From Ferrovum sp. (GTDB taxonomy: Bacteria; Pseudomonadota; Gammaproteobacteria; Burkholderiales; Ferrovaceae), in NCBI GenBank assembly GCA_010435995.1, contig JAAGNR010000016.1, forward strand, positions 1 through 52,680: a DNA stretch of 52,680 nucleotides, in the 5' to 3' direction. The translations under genes were made by a program, and so were the position numbers. Below the pieces are notes generated by a model. That model saw only the letters and a program-made list of their open reading frames with translations, ran no database searches and was not told the origin of the DNA. Shown in pieces: positions 17,201 to 26,905 of this stretch (position 1 is its first letter; each line of letters starts with the position of its first letter).

Positions 17201-20200
17201 GTGAATTTTTCTCGCCCGTTCATCGATCGACCGATCGCGACTTCCCTGTTGATGGTGGCTATCCTTCTGTTGGGCCTGATTGCCTGGCGCCAGTTGCCCC
17301 TGTCGGCTTTACCCGAAGTGGATTACCCCACCATTCAAGTCACTACCCTGTATCCTGGGGCTGGCCCCGAGGTCATGGCGTCATCCGTTACCGCGCCGTT
17401 GGAACGGCAATTTGGACAGATGGCAGGATTGACACAAATGGCTTCCACCAGTTCCGGGGGAGCCTCCGTCATCACCCTGCAATTCGCCCTGACCCTGTCC
17501 CTCGATGTGGCTGAACAACAGGTACAGGAAGCCATCAATGCGGCGGGTACCTATTTGCCCACCGATTTGCCAATGCCGCCGCTGTATAACAAGGTCAACC
17601 CTGCCGATGCGCCCATCGTCACTCTGGCGGTGACCTCGCCGCAAATGTCTTTACCGCACCTGCAAGATTGGGTGGAAACCCGGTTGGTGGGAAAAATCTC
17701 CCAACTGTCGGGAGTGGGTATGGTCAGTCTGGGGGGCGGGTTGCGTCCAGCCGTGCGCATTCGCGCCAATCCCACCGCCCTGGCCTACCGCCATTTGGGA
17801 TTTGAAGACTTGCGTACCGCCATCATCAACAACAATGTCAATATCCCGAAGGGAGGGTTTGACGGCCCTGCCCGCTCAGTGACCGTGGATGCCAATGACC
17901 AACTCCATGATGCTGCAGCCTATCGTCAGATCGTAATCACATTTCTCAACGGGGCTCCGGTACGGGTGGGAGATGTGGCAGAAGTGGTCGATGGCGCGGA
18001 AGACATTCATCTGGCCGCCTGGAAAAACAATACAGCGGCCATCATCGTCAATATTCAACGCCAACCCGGAGCTAATGTCATCCAGGTGGCAGACCGGGTC
18101 AAAGCCTTGCTGCCTCAACTCCAGGATTCATTGCCTCAGAGTGTCAAGGTGGAACTGCTCACCGACCGGACCACCACCATCCGGGCCTCGGTCCATGAAA
18201 TTCAATTTGAATTGATGCTGGCCATCGCCTTGGTTGTGATGGTGATATTTTTATTCCTGCGCAATCTTCCAGCCACTCTGATCCCCACCTTCGCCGTACC
18301 CGTCTCACTCATCGGTACCCTGGGCGTGATGTACCTGGCCCATTTCAGTCTCAACAACCTGACCTTGATGGCCCTGACCATCGCCACCGGGTTTGTGGTG
18401 GATGACGCCATCGTCATGATCGAAAATATTGCCCGTTACCGTGAACAGGGGCTGGATGCGCGGGAAGCGGCGTTGCGAGGCTCACGGCAAATCGGCTTCA
18501 CCATTTTGTCCCTGACCTTTTCCCTGATCGCCGTACTGATTCCGTTGTTGTTCATGTCCGATGTTATCGGTCGCCTGTTTCGTGAATTCGCCATCAGTCT
18601 GGCAGTCACCATCCTGATTTCCGCGTTTGTTTCCCTGACACTGACACCGATGCTCTGCGCGCGGATTCTGGGGGATCACAATGCTCCCGAGACTGGCTGG
18701 AGAATCCACTGGAAACAATGGCTGGATAGGCTCATTGCCCAGTATGCCCGAGCGCTGGATGTGGCCCTGGCGCACCAATTCGCCGTGTTGGTGATCGCGG
18801 TGGCAACCCTAGCCTGCACCGCAGGGTTGTACCTGTACCTGCCCAAGGGATTTTTTCCAATGCAGGATACGGGCGTTTTACAAGTCATCACCCAAGGCCC
18901 ACAGACCTTTTCCTTTCGTGCCATGCGCCGGGAACAGGCCGCCTTGGCCCAAACTTTGTTGACTGACACAGCCGTGGAGAGCCTGTCCTCATTCATCGGG
19001 GTGGATGGCCTGAATACCACTGTGAACACGGGGCGCATGATGGTCAACCTGAAGCCCCTGGAGAAACGTGGGGCCAATGGGTCCATTGGTGCGGTGATGA
19101 GGCGTCTGGAGGAGGACGTGCAGGCCACCCATTCTCCCCTTCAGGCCTTTTTCCAACCCGTACAGGATATGACCCTGGAAGATACCCTGAGTCGCACCCA
19201 GTACCAGTTGACCCTGGAAAGCCCAAAGGCTGAAGAAATCGCTCTTTGGGGCCCACGATTGGTTGAAAAAATGCGCCAGGATCCTGCGTTGCGTGACGTA
19301 GCCAGTGATCAACAGAATCAGGGAAAGCGCGTCTATCTCGATATCGACCGCGATAATGCCCTGCGTCTTGGGGTGACGGTGGCCGCCCTCGATAACCTGC
19401 TGTACGATGCCTTCGCCCAGCGCATCATTTCCACCATTTTCACCCAATCCAACCAGTATCGTGTCATTCTTGAAACTGGGACTGAATTCAGTCAGAACCC
19501 CCATGCCCTTGACCAGTTTTATGTCCCTGGGGTCAATGGGGTGCAAGTGCCACTGAACCAGTTGGTGCATGTGCGCGAGCAATATGGTCCTCTGGCGATT
19601 CATCATCTGGGGCAATTCCCGGCGACTACCTTATCCTTCAATTTGGCACCCCACCAGTCTTTGGGTCAGGCCGTAGAAGCCATCGATCGCATGGTTCAGG
19701 ACTTGCAAATGCCTCCCAGTGTCGAGATGCGTTTTCAAGGAGCTGCACGCGCTTACCAAAAATCCCTGTCTTCTACGCTATTACTTTTGCTGGCGGCAGT
19801 GGTTACCATGTATATCGTGTTGGGCGTTTTGTATGAGAGCTATATTCACCCCATCACCATTCTCTCCACCTTGCCTTCGGCAGCCGTAGGTGCCTTACTG
19901 GCCCTGATGTTGGCGGGACATGATCTGGATATTCTGGGTATCATCGGCATTGTTTTGCTGATTGGTATCGTCAAGAAAAATGCCATCATGATGATCGATT
20001 TTGCTCTGGAAGCGCAGCGACATGAAGGGCGTACTCCGTTAGAAGCCATTCGTGAAGCCTGTCTGCTCCGTTTCAGACCCATTTTGATGACTACCCTAGC
20101 AGCATTCTTTGCGGCACTGCCCTTTCTTTTCGGTACCGGCATCGGAGCAGAATTGCGTCAACCTCTGGGACTCACCCTGGTGGGGGGGTTGATGTTAAGC

Positions 20201-20293
20201 CAATTCCTGACCCTGTTTACCACCCCAGTGATTTACCTAGCCATGGAACGGTTGGTGCAGCGGTTTCGTTCGGGGGCCCCTTCCGCACCATGA
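17201..20293 (+). CDS. mdtB: RND multidrug pump subunit, MdtB/MuxB type
   Basis: 1030 residues from a GTG start two bases after mdtA. It begins FSRPFIDRPIATSLLMVAIL, typical of MdtB, and has the full RND fold. The proton relay is of the drug-exporter (HAE1) kind: Asp pair in GFVVDDAIVMIEN (about 405) and Lys in LLIGIVKKNAIMMIDF (about 925). MdtB and MdtC form a mixed B2C trimer in the inner membrane in E. coli, exporting bile salts, novobiocin and related compounds; natural substrates here are unknown. The final ATGA overlap couples it to mdtC. Confidence 0.9.
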   Translation: MNFSRPFIDRPIATSLLMVAILLLGLIAWRQLPLSALPEVDYPTIQVTTLYPGAGPEVMASSVTAPLERQFGQMAGLTQMASTSSGGASVITLQFALTLSLDVAEQQVQEAINAAGTYLPTDLPMPPLYNKVNPADAPIVTLAVTSPQMSLPHLQDWVETRLVGKISQLSGVGMVSLGGGLRPAVRIRANPTALAYRHLGFEDLRTAIINNNVNIPKGGFDGPARSVTVDANDQLHDAAAYRQIVITFLNGAPVRVGDVAEVVDGAEDIHLAAWKNNTAAIIVNIQRQPGANVIQVADRVKALLPQLQDSLPQSVKVELLTDRTTTIRASVHEIQFELMLAIALVVMVIFLFLRNLPATLIPTFAVPVSLIGTLGVMYLAHFSLNNLTLMALTIATGFVVDDAIVMIENIARYREQGLDAREAALRGSRQIGFTILSLTFSLIAVLIPLLFMSDVIGRLFREFAISLAVTILISAFVSLTLTPMLCARILGDHNAPETGWRIHWKQWLDRLIAQYARALDVALAHQFAVLVIAVATLACTAGLYLYLPKGFFPMQDTGVLQVITQGPQTFSFRAMRREQAALAQTLLTDTAVESLSSFIGVDGLNTTVNTGRMMVNLKPLEKRGANGSIGAVMRRLEEDVQATHSPLQAFFQPVQDMTLEDTLSRTQYQLTLESPKAEEIALWGPRLVEKMRQDPALRDVASDQQNQGKRVYLDIDRDNALRLGVTVAALDNLLYDAFAQRIISTIFTQSNQYRVILETGTEFSQNPHALDQFYVPGVNGVQVPLNQLVHVREQYGPLAIHHLGQFPATTLSFNLAPHQSLGQAVEAIDRMVQDLQMPPSVEMRFQGAARAYQKSLSSTLLLLLAAVVTMYIVLGVLYESYIHPITILSTLPSAAVGALLALMLAGHDLDILGIIGIVLLIGIVKKNAIMMIDFALEAQRHEGRTPLEAIREACLLRFRPILMTTLAAFFAALPFLFGTGIGAELRQPLGLTLVGGLMLSQFLTLFTTPVIYLAMERLVQRFRSGAPSAP

Positions 20294-23200
20294 AACTGAC
20301 TGAAATTTTCATTTACCGTCCCATCGCCACCACCCTGCTCACAGCGGCGATAACCCTGGCGGGCTGGGTTGGCTTCGGTTTGATGCCTGTGGCCCCCCTC
20401 CCCCAAATCGATTTCCCGGCAGTAAATGTGCAGGTGATGCTCCCTGGAGCCAGTCCCGAAACCATGGCAGCCATCATGGTGACCCCTCTGGAAAGAACCG
20501 TTGGCCGCATTGCCGGACTGGAAGAAATGACATCCACCAGCGCCACCGGCGTGGCGTCCCTCAGCTTGTTGTTCGATATTGATCGGGACATCAACGGGGC
20601 AGCCCGGGATGTCATGGCAGCGTTGGATGCGGCGCGCAGCCTACTGCCGCCAGCCTTGCCCTTCAATCCGGTGTACCGCAAGATCAACCCTGCCGATGCG
20701 CCCATTCTGGTCATGTCCATGACTTCAGACAGCAAGACGCCGGGGGAAATCTACGATGCCGCCTCCACCATTGTGGCTCAACGATTGTCCCAGGTGGAGG
20801 GGGTGGGTCAGGTGTTGGTCGGAGGCAGTTCCCTGCCTGCCGTACGGGTAGAACTGTCTCAGCCTTCACTGCAGCGCTATGGTCTTGCCGTGGACAATGT
20901 GCGCACTGCCATATCCAACACAAATATCAATAGTCCCAAGGGGTTGCTGGAGGATGATCAACAACGGTGGCAGGTGGATAACAATGATCAGGCCAAAACT
21001 GCCAAGGAATATCGCCCCCTGATTCTGGCGTACCGCAACGGGGCTCCCGTTCGTCTGGCCGATGTAGGATCGGTAGAAGACAGTGTTCAGGATTTACGCA
21101 ATCTGGGTCTGGCCAATGGTCATCGAGCCGTTTTGCTCATCGTCAGTCGCCAGCCCAGTGCCAATATCATTGAAACCGTGGACCGGATACGTGCCGTCGT
21201 CCCGCGCTTACAAGCATCGATTCCGCAATCCATCGATCTGAAGGTGGTCATGGATCGTACCCCCTCCATCCGTGCATCCTTAAACGACGTGGAACGCTCC
21301 TTGGTGATTGCCACAGCGCTGGTCATTTTGGTCGTATTTTTATTCCTGGGAGAAGTGCGAGCTGCCTTGATTCCCAGTATTGCCATTCCAGTTTCCTTGA
21401 TCGCCACCTTTGGGGTGCTGTATCTGGGACATTACAGTATCGACAATCTGTCACTGATGGCCTTGACCGTTGCCACAGGATTTGTCGTGGACGATGCCAT
21501 TGTCATGCTGGAAAACATTACCCGACACATTGAACGTGGATTGCCACCCTTGCAAGCAGCTGTGGCAGGGGCACGGGAAGTGGCCTTCACTGTTGTCTCC
21601 ATGAGTTTGTCCCTGGTGGCGGTATTTTTGCCGCTATTGTTGATGGGCGGATTGGTGGGACGGATGTTTCGCGAATTTGCTGTCGTGCTATCCACGGCGG
21701 TATTGGTGTCACTCCTGGTCTCCCTCTCCACTACGCCCATGCTCTGTGCCCGCTGGTTACGCTCGGAGCGCCCCGCATCCGACCCAGAAGCGAATAGTGT
21801 ATGGACGCGACGTTTACACACGGGGAAATACTTGTTCGATGCGTTACAGGACCGCTATCGCCGCTCTTTGGATGCTGCTATCCACCATCGGCGTTGGGTT
21901 CTTGCGCTGCTTTTTGTCACCATTGGTCTGAACTTTTATCTGTTTACCATTGTTCCTAAAGGATTTATGCCGCAACAAGATACGGGCCGCCTGATTGGAC
22001 GCGTGCAAGCAGACCAAAGTATTTCCTTTCAGGCCATGGAAGACAAGCTGACTCGATTCATCCGGATTTGTAAAAGTGACCCGGCAGCCCAGGATGTGAT
22101 CGGCTTCACTGGGGGAGAAGCCCGCAATGCAGCGAATGTTTTCGTGGTGCTGAAACCTCCCTCTGAACGTCATGCCACCTCAGATGAAGTCATTGCCCGT
22201 TTGCGCAAGCAGTTGAAGCAGGTATCTGGAGCCAATTTATACTTTCAGCCGATCCAGGATTTGCGCTTTGGCGGACGCATGGGGAATGCTCAATATCAGT
22301 ACACCCTTCAGGGAAATGATCTGGAAGAGTTGCGCACCTGGTCCCGCCGTATCCGCACAGCATTGGCCAAACGGCCAGAACTGGCCGATGTCAACAGCGA
22401 TCAGCAGGAACTGGGATTGGAAACCTGGATCACCATTGATCGAGATTCGGCCGCGCGTATGGGAGTCAACCCCCGGTCCCTTGATCAAGCACTGAATGAC
22501 TATTACGGTCAACGCATCATTTCCACCATCTACAACCCACTGAATCAGTATCGGGTGGTGATGGAAGCCGCTCCGGCCTACTGGCAATCCCCTTCCATGC
22601 TGGATCAAACCTATGTGGCGGGGACCAACGGGGCCATGGTTCCACTATCGGCCATCGCCTCATTCAAACCGGGAAATGCTTCTCTCACGGTCAATCATCA
22701 AGGTCAATTCCCTGCGACCACCATCACTTTCAACCTTCCCCTGGGAGTCTCCCTAAGCCAGGCGACGGATGCCATCCACCAAACATTCATGGAATTGGGG
22801 GTGCCACCGTCGATTCAAGGCAGCTTTGAAGGGACCGCCAAAGTTTTTAAATCCTCCCTGGCCAGCGAACCCCTGCTGATTTTTGCCGCCCTGCTGGTGG
22901 TCTACATTGTACTGGGCATTCTCTACGAAAGCCTGATTCACCCCCTCACCATTTTGTCCACCCTGCCCTCGGCTGGAGTGGGAGTGATCTTGGCCTTATT
23001 GATCAGTGGGCAAGAATTCAATCTGATGACTCTGATCGGGATTATTTTACTCATCGGCATCGTCAAGAAAAATGCCATTTTGATGATTGATTTCGCCCTG
23101 CAGGCGGAGCGTCAGGACAACCTGTCTCCGGAGGAAGCCATTCTGAAAGCATGCGTCAAACGCTTCCGTCCCATTCTCATGACGACCATGGCCGCGATGT

Positions 23201-23418
23201 TTGGTGCTCTTCCCCTGGCTCTGGATTGGGGTGAAGGGGGCGAACTGCGTCGCCCTTTGGGCATAGCGATTTTGGGGGGGTTGGCCGTCAGCCAGTTATT
23301 AACCTTGTACACCACCCCAGTGGTTTATATCTATCTGGACCGCTTTCGCGGCAAACTGTCACAGCGCTGGTTTCGTCGGGCACCTGCGGCAGCTCCTCTG
23401 GCGAGTGACTTGAAATGA
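20290..23418 (+). CDS. mdtC: RND multidrug pump subunit, MdtC/MuxC type
   Basis: The 1042-residue paralogue of the preceding gene begins MKLTEIFIYRPIATTLLTAA. It has the same relay residues: DD in GFVVDDAIVMLEN and KK in LLIGIVKKNAILMIDF. The periplasmic text QQDTGRLIGRVQADQSISFQ is typical of MdtC. Its ATG overlaps the mdtB stop and its own stop overlaps the next start, both by ATGA, giving a tightly coupled pump operon. The B subunit drives proton flow and the C subunit carries substrate in the E. coli pair; this division is assumed here. Confidence 0.9.
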   Translation: MKLTEIFIYRPIATTLLTAAITLAGWVGFGLMPVAPLPQIDFPAVNVQVMLPGASPETMAAIMVTPLERTVGRIAGLEEMTSTSATGVASLSLLFDIDRDINGAARDVMAALDAARSLLPPALPFNPVYRKINPADAPILVMSMTSDSKTPGEIYDAASTIVAQRLSQVEGVGQVLVGGSSLPAVRVELSQPSLQRYGLAVDNVRTAISNTNINSPKGLLEDDQQRWQVDNNDQAKTAKEYRPLILAYRNGAPVRLADVGSVEDSVQDLRNLGLANGHRAVLLIVSRQPSANIIETVDRIRAVVPRLQASIPQSIDLKVVMDRTPSIRASLNDVERSLVIATALVILVVFLFLGEVRAALIPSIAIPVSLIATFGVLYLGHYSIDNLSLMALTVATGFVVDDAIVMLENITRHIERGLPPLQAAVAGAREVAFTVVSMSLSLVAVFLPLLLMGGLVGRMFREFAVVLSTAVLVSLLVSLSTTPMLCARWLRSERPASDPEANSVWTRRLHTGKYLFDALQDRYRRSLDAAIHHRRWVLALLFVTIGLNFYLFTIVPKGFMPQQDTGRLIGRVQADQSISFQAMEDKLTRFIRICKSDPAAQDVIGFTGGEARNAANVFVVLKPPSERHATSDEVIARLRKQLKQVSGANLYFQPIQDLRFGGRMGNAQYQYTLQGNDLEELRTWSRRIRTALAKRPELADVNSDQQELGLETWITIDRDSAARMGVNPRSLDQALNDYYGQRIISTIYNPLNQYRVVMEAAPAYWQSPSMLDQTYVAGTNGAMVPLSAIASFKPGNASLTVNHQGQFPATTITFNLPLGVSLSQATDAIHQTFMELGVPPSIQGSFEGTAKVFKSSLASEPLLIFAALLVVYIVLGILYESLIHPLTILSTLPSAGVGVILALLISGQEFNLMTLIGIILLIGIVKKNAILMIDFALQAERQDNLSPEEAILKACVKRFRPILMTTMAAMFGALPLALDWGEGGELRRPLGIAILGGLAVSQLLTLYTTPVVYIYLDRFRGKLSQRWFRRAPAAAPLASDLK

Positions 23419-24863
23419 CATTCTTTATGACAAACAAACGATCTCCAGTGAGACTGTGGGCGATTCTGGGCATGATTGGGTTGGGCGGCTGTGCCGTGGG
23501 TCCGGATTACGTCAAACCCTCCACCGTACTTCCTGCCAGCTTTCGGATACCTCCCGGGTGGAAGGTGGCTACCCCACAAGATCCTACTATTCCTGCCCAA
23601 TGGTGGCAAATGTTTCAGGACCCCACTTTGGACCAACTGGAGGTACAGGTGGCCCAGGCCAACCAGACACTGGCCCAGCAGGAGGCCGCATGGCGTCAGT
23701 CCCAAGCGTTGGTACAAAGTACTCAGGCGGGTCTTTTCCCCACCCTGAATGCCGCCGCAGGAGAATCGCGTACGCGGGCCTCGGCGGGGGCCATTGGTTT
23801 GGCCCAGGGCTTGATCTACAACAATGATCAGGCCGCCTTACAAGCCAACTGGGTTCCCGATCTGTGGGGATCAGTGCGCCGCAGCATCGAAGCCAATCAG
23901 GCCACATCCCTGGCGGATGCCAACCAGATCGCGGCGACATTACTGACTTTGCAAAGCCAGCTGGCAGTGGATTATTTTCAGCTGCGCGCCGATGATGCGC
24001 AACGGGCGCTACTTCGAGAAACCGTTAAGTCATACCAGCAGTCTCTTGATTTAACGGTAGAAAGAAAAAGCTCTGGGGTGGCCGCCGACACCGATGTATT
24101 ATTGGCGGAAAACCTCCTGGAATCTGCTAAGGCACAACTCATCGATGTGGAGGTCCAACGCAGTCAGATGGAACACGCCATTGCCGTTTTGATCGGCAAA
24201 GCCCCCTCTGATTTTGAGCTGCCCGAATCGCCCCTGGGTTCCGGATATCCCCAACTGCCCGTAAGTCTGCCTTCCGCTTTGCTGGAACGACGTCCGGACA
24301 TCGCCGTAGCCGAACGCCAAGCCGCCGCTGCCAGTGCTCAGATCGGCGTGGCCCAAGCTGCTTTCTACCCCACCATTACCCTGACGGGATCCTACGGTTA
24401 CCAGAACAAGGCCTACAGCAATCTGTTTTCCGTGCCCAACCACGATTGGTCTTTGAGTCCACAAATCTTGCAACCCCTATTTGATGCAGGATTGCGTGAA
24501 GCCAATCTTAACCAGGCGCGCGCCGGGTTTGACCAGGCAGTGGCCAATTATCGGGAAGTGGTTCTGGTGGCCTTCCAGAATGTAGAAGACAACTTGTCCG
24601 CAGAGGAGATTCTGACGCGAGAGATTGGCGTCCAGCAAAAAGCGGTGCATGCGGCAGCCCGCACCGTAGATCTGACGGACCAGCAATATCGCGCGGGGAC
24701 GGTGGGTTACCTCAATGTCATTACCGCGGAAACCGCCTTGTTGACCGGTCAGGTGACAGAAGTTTCCCTGCGTGGTCGGGCATTTATTGCCGCCGTTCAA
24801 TTGATTACTGCTCTGGGTGGGGGCTGGCAAGTGCAACAACCTCCTGCGGATGGGGTACACTAA
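23415..24863 (+). CDS. OprM/NodT-family outer-membrane efflux lipoprotein (OpmB-like)
   Basis: The 482-residue outer-membrane factor of the MdtABC-like pump has a signal peptide with lipobox LGGC (Cys about residue 26), followed by AVGPDYVKP, the standard start of mature NodT/OprM-family channels. It carries two OEP repeats with the ERRPDI...A motif (LLERRPDIAVAERQAAAASAQIG) and QPLFDAGLREANL. Position as fourth gene after mdtABC matches the MuxABC-OpmB layout rather than the E. coli operon, which lacks a channel gene. Start overlaps the mdtC stop by 4 bp. The next gene, nadE, begins five bases after its stop and may be read from the same message. Confidence 0.9.
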   Translation: MTFFMTNKRSPVRLWAILGMIGLGGCAVGPDYVKPSTVLPASFRIPPGWKVATPQDPTIPAQWWQMFQDPTLDQLEVQVAQANQTLAQQEAAWRQSQALVQSTQAGLFPTLNAAAGESRTRASAGAIGLAQGLIYNNDQAALQANWVPDLWGSVRRSIEANQATSLADANQIAATLLTLQSQLAVDYFQLRADDAQRALLRETVKSYQQSLDLTVERKSSGVAADTDVLLAENLLESAKAQLIDVEVQRSQMEHAIAVLIGKAPSDFELPESPLGSGYPQLPVSLPSALLERRPDIAVAERQAAAASAQIGVAQAAFYPTITLTGSYGYQNKAYSNLFSVPNHDWSLSPQILQPLFDAGLREANLNQARAGFDQAVANYREVVLVAFQNVEDNLSAEEILTREIGVQQKAVHAAARTVDLTDQQYRAGTVGYLNVITAETALLTGQVTEVSLRGRAFIAAVQLITALGGGWQVQQPPADGVH

Positions 24864-24868
24864 CGACC

Positions 24869-26905
24869 ATGTCCAGCGCGTTTTTTCACCCTCATTCCCA
24901 CGATTTTCTCCGCGTTGCGGTGGCCGTTCCCATGGTGGCTCTGGCTCAGCCCCAAATCAACGCGCAGCGCACCGTCGCACTCATGGCTCAGGCCGTGGTG
25001 GCAGGGGCTCGGGTAGTGGTTTTCCCGGAATTGGGGCTGACCGGCTATTCCTGTGACGATTTGTTTCATCAGGAAGCGCTGCTCGATGCTGCCCGCGTCG
25101 CCCTTGATGTGGTCGTACAGGCCAGCGCAGGGTTATCCGTGCTGACCATCGTGGGCTTGCCCGTGCGTCATCAGGGTCGTCTTTTCAACTGCGCGGCCGT
25201 GGTCGCTGGCGGTAAAATTCATGGCCTCATTCCCAAAACCTATCTACCCAATTACCGTGAGTTTTATGAAGGGCGGCAATTCACGCCAGCCACGGGCATG
25301 GACCCCGTTGAATGGCCCCATCACCCCCCCATTCCCTTTGGCACCCATCTCCTGTTTCACCTGGAAGATCAACCCTTAGCAACCTTTTCCATAGAAATCT
25401 GTGAAGATCTTTGGGTACCTATTCCGCCTTCCAGTATGGCAGCATTGGCTGGCGCCACGATAATTCTCAATCCTTCCGCATCCAATGCCACCGTGGGCAA
25501 GGCTGATTATCGCCGACAACTGGTCGCCAATCAGTCGGGGCGTTGTCTCGCCGCTTATCTATACAGTGCCGCCGGCGTCGGAGAATCCACCACGGATGTG
25601 GCGTGGGATGGCCATGGGTTGATCGCTGACTACGGTGAAATCAAGGCGGAAAGTCAGCGCTATGCCATCGAGGACCAACTGGTTCTGGCCGATATCGATC
25701 TGGCACGCCGCCATCAGGAGCGCATGCGCCAAAATACGTTTGCCCGCTCAACGGAATTGCATCGATCCCTACTCCAGGATTATCAAAGTCATAAGATTTC
25801 GCTCCTCCCCGTGCCTCAGCCACCCCAAGCCCTGTTAACCCCTCCTGCCCGCTTTCCTTATGTTCCCGAGTTGACAGATCGGCGTCAGGATCGCTGTGCT
25901 GAGGTTTTTCATATTCAAGTACAGGGATTGGCCAGCCGCCTTCGGGCCACGGGACTGCAGACTTTGATTTTAGGGGTATCCGGTGGACTTGATTCTGCCC
26001 ATGCCCTGTTGGTGAGCTGTGCTGTACTGGATCAACTCAAACTGCCGCGACAAGCATTGCGCGCCTATACCATGCCGGGGTTTGCCACCGCCAAGCAGTC
26101 CCTCACCCTAGCGCACCAATTGATGCAGGTATTGGGTGTCACAGCAGAAGAAATTGATATTCGCCCCAGTTGCCTGCAGATGTTCAAAGATATCAATCAT
26201 CCCTATGGCCGTGGCGAGCATCTGTATGACATCACTTTCGAGAATGTCCAAGCCGGGGAACGTACCAGCCATTTATTCCGTCTGGCCAACCGCTATCAGG
26301 GGCTGGTGGTAGGAACCAGCGATTTGAGTGAGTTGGCATTGGGATGGTCCACCTACGGAGTGGGGGACCATATGGCTCATTACCATGTGAACTCCAGCGT
26401 GCCGAAAACCCTGATCCAGCATTTATTGCGCTGGATTCAAACCACCGATATTTTCACTCCTGGGCTGCGGCCTTTGCTGGATCAAGTCTTGGCTGTGGAT
26501 ATTTCCCCCGAATTGGTTCCCGGCTCGGCAGAGGCTCCAGTACAACGCAGCGAAGACACCGTCGGTCCTTATGCACTGCAGGATTTTTTCCTCTATCACA
26601 CCCTGCGCTTTGGTTATCGTCCGCAGCGTATTGCCTACATGGCTTGGTGTGCCTGGGGAAATAGCCGTAGCCCATCGCCCCACGAATTGACTTATGGGTT
26701 CGATGAAATTCGTCACTGGCTGGGGGTTTTCACCCAACGGTTCTTTCAGGGCAGTCAGTTCAAACGCTCATGTATCGCCAATGGACCCAAGGTGGGTTCG
26801 GGTGGCTCCTTGTCGCCCCGAGGAGACTGGCGCGCGCCCAGTGATAATTCTGCTGCGGTGTGGTGGCAAGCCGTGCAAAGCTTGCCCCTGAAGGAGCCCC
26901 AGTGA
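24869..26905 (+). CDS. nadE: Glutamine-dependent NAD+ synthetase
   Basis: The 678-residue, two-domain enzyme converts nicotinic acid adenine dinucleotide, ATP and glutamine to NAD+. The N-terminal nitrilase-type glutaminase shows its triad: E54 (FPELGLTGY), K123 (IPKTYLPNYREF) and C178 (SIEICEDLW). The C-terminal synthetase has the PP-loop ILGVSGGLDSAH (about 366-377), GTSDLSELALGW and a C-terminal FKRSCIANGPKVGSGGSLSP. The length and long synthetase domain are of the ~680-residue (M. tuberculosis-like) class rather than the ~540-residue one. It follows the efflux channel gene by five bases, a neighbourhood that does not suggest function. Its stop overlaps the next gene's GTG. Confidence 0.92.
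   Translation: MSSAFFHPHSHDFLRVAVAVPMVALAQPQINAQRTVALMAQAVVAGARVVVFPELGLTGYSCDDLFHQEALLDAARVALDVVVQASAGLSVLTIVGLPVRHQGRLFNCAAVVAGGKIHGLIPKTYLPNYREFYEGRQFTPATGMDPVEWPHHPPIPFGTHLLFHLEDQPLATFSIEICEDLWVPIPPSSMAALAGATIILNPSASNATVGKADYRRQLVANQSGRCLAAYLYSAAGVGESTTDVAWDGHGLIADYGEIKAESQRYAIEDQLVLADIDLARRHQERMRQNTFARSTELHRSLLQDYQSHKISLLPVPQPPQALLTPPARFPYVPELTDRRQDRCAEVFHIQVQGLASRLRATGLQTLILGVSGGLDSAHALLVSCAVLDQLKLPRQALRAYTMPGFATAKQSLTLAHQLMQVLGVTAEEIDIRPSCLQMFKDINHPYGRGEHLYDITFENVQAGERTSHLFRLANRYQGLVVGTSDLSELALGWSTYGVGDHMAHYHVNSSVPKTLIQHLLRWIQTTDIFTPGLRPLLDQVLAVDISPELVPGSAEAPVQRSEDTVGPYALQDFFLYHTLRFGYRPQRIAYMAWCAWGNSRSPSPHELTYGFDEIRHWLGVFTQRFFQGSQFKRSCIANGPKVGSGGSLSPRGDWRAPSDNSAAVWWQAVQSLPLKEPQ

Noticed and set aside
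18989-19615. 208-codon minus-strand frame inside mdtB
   Set aside because: Antisense shadow; no motif and no start signal.
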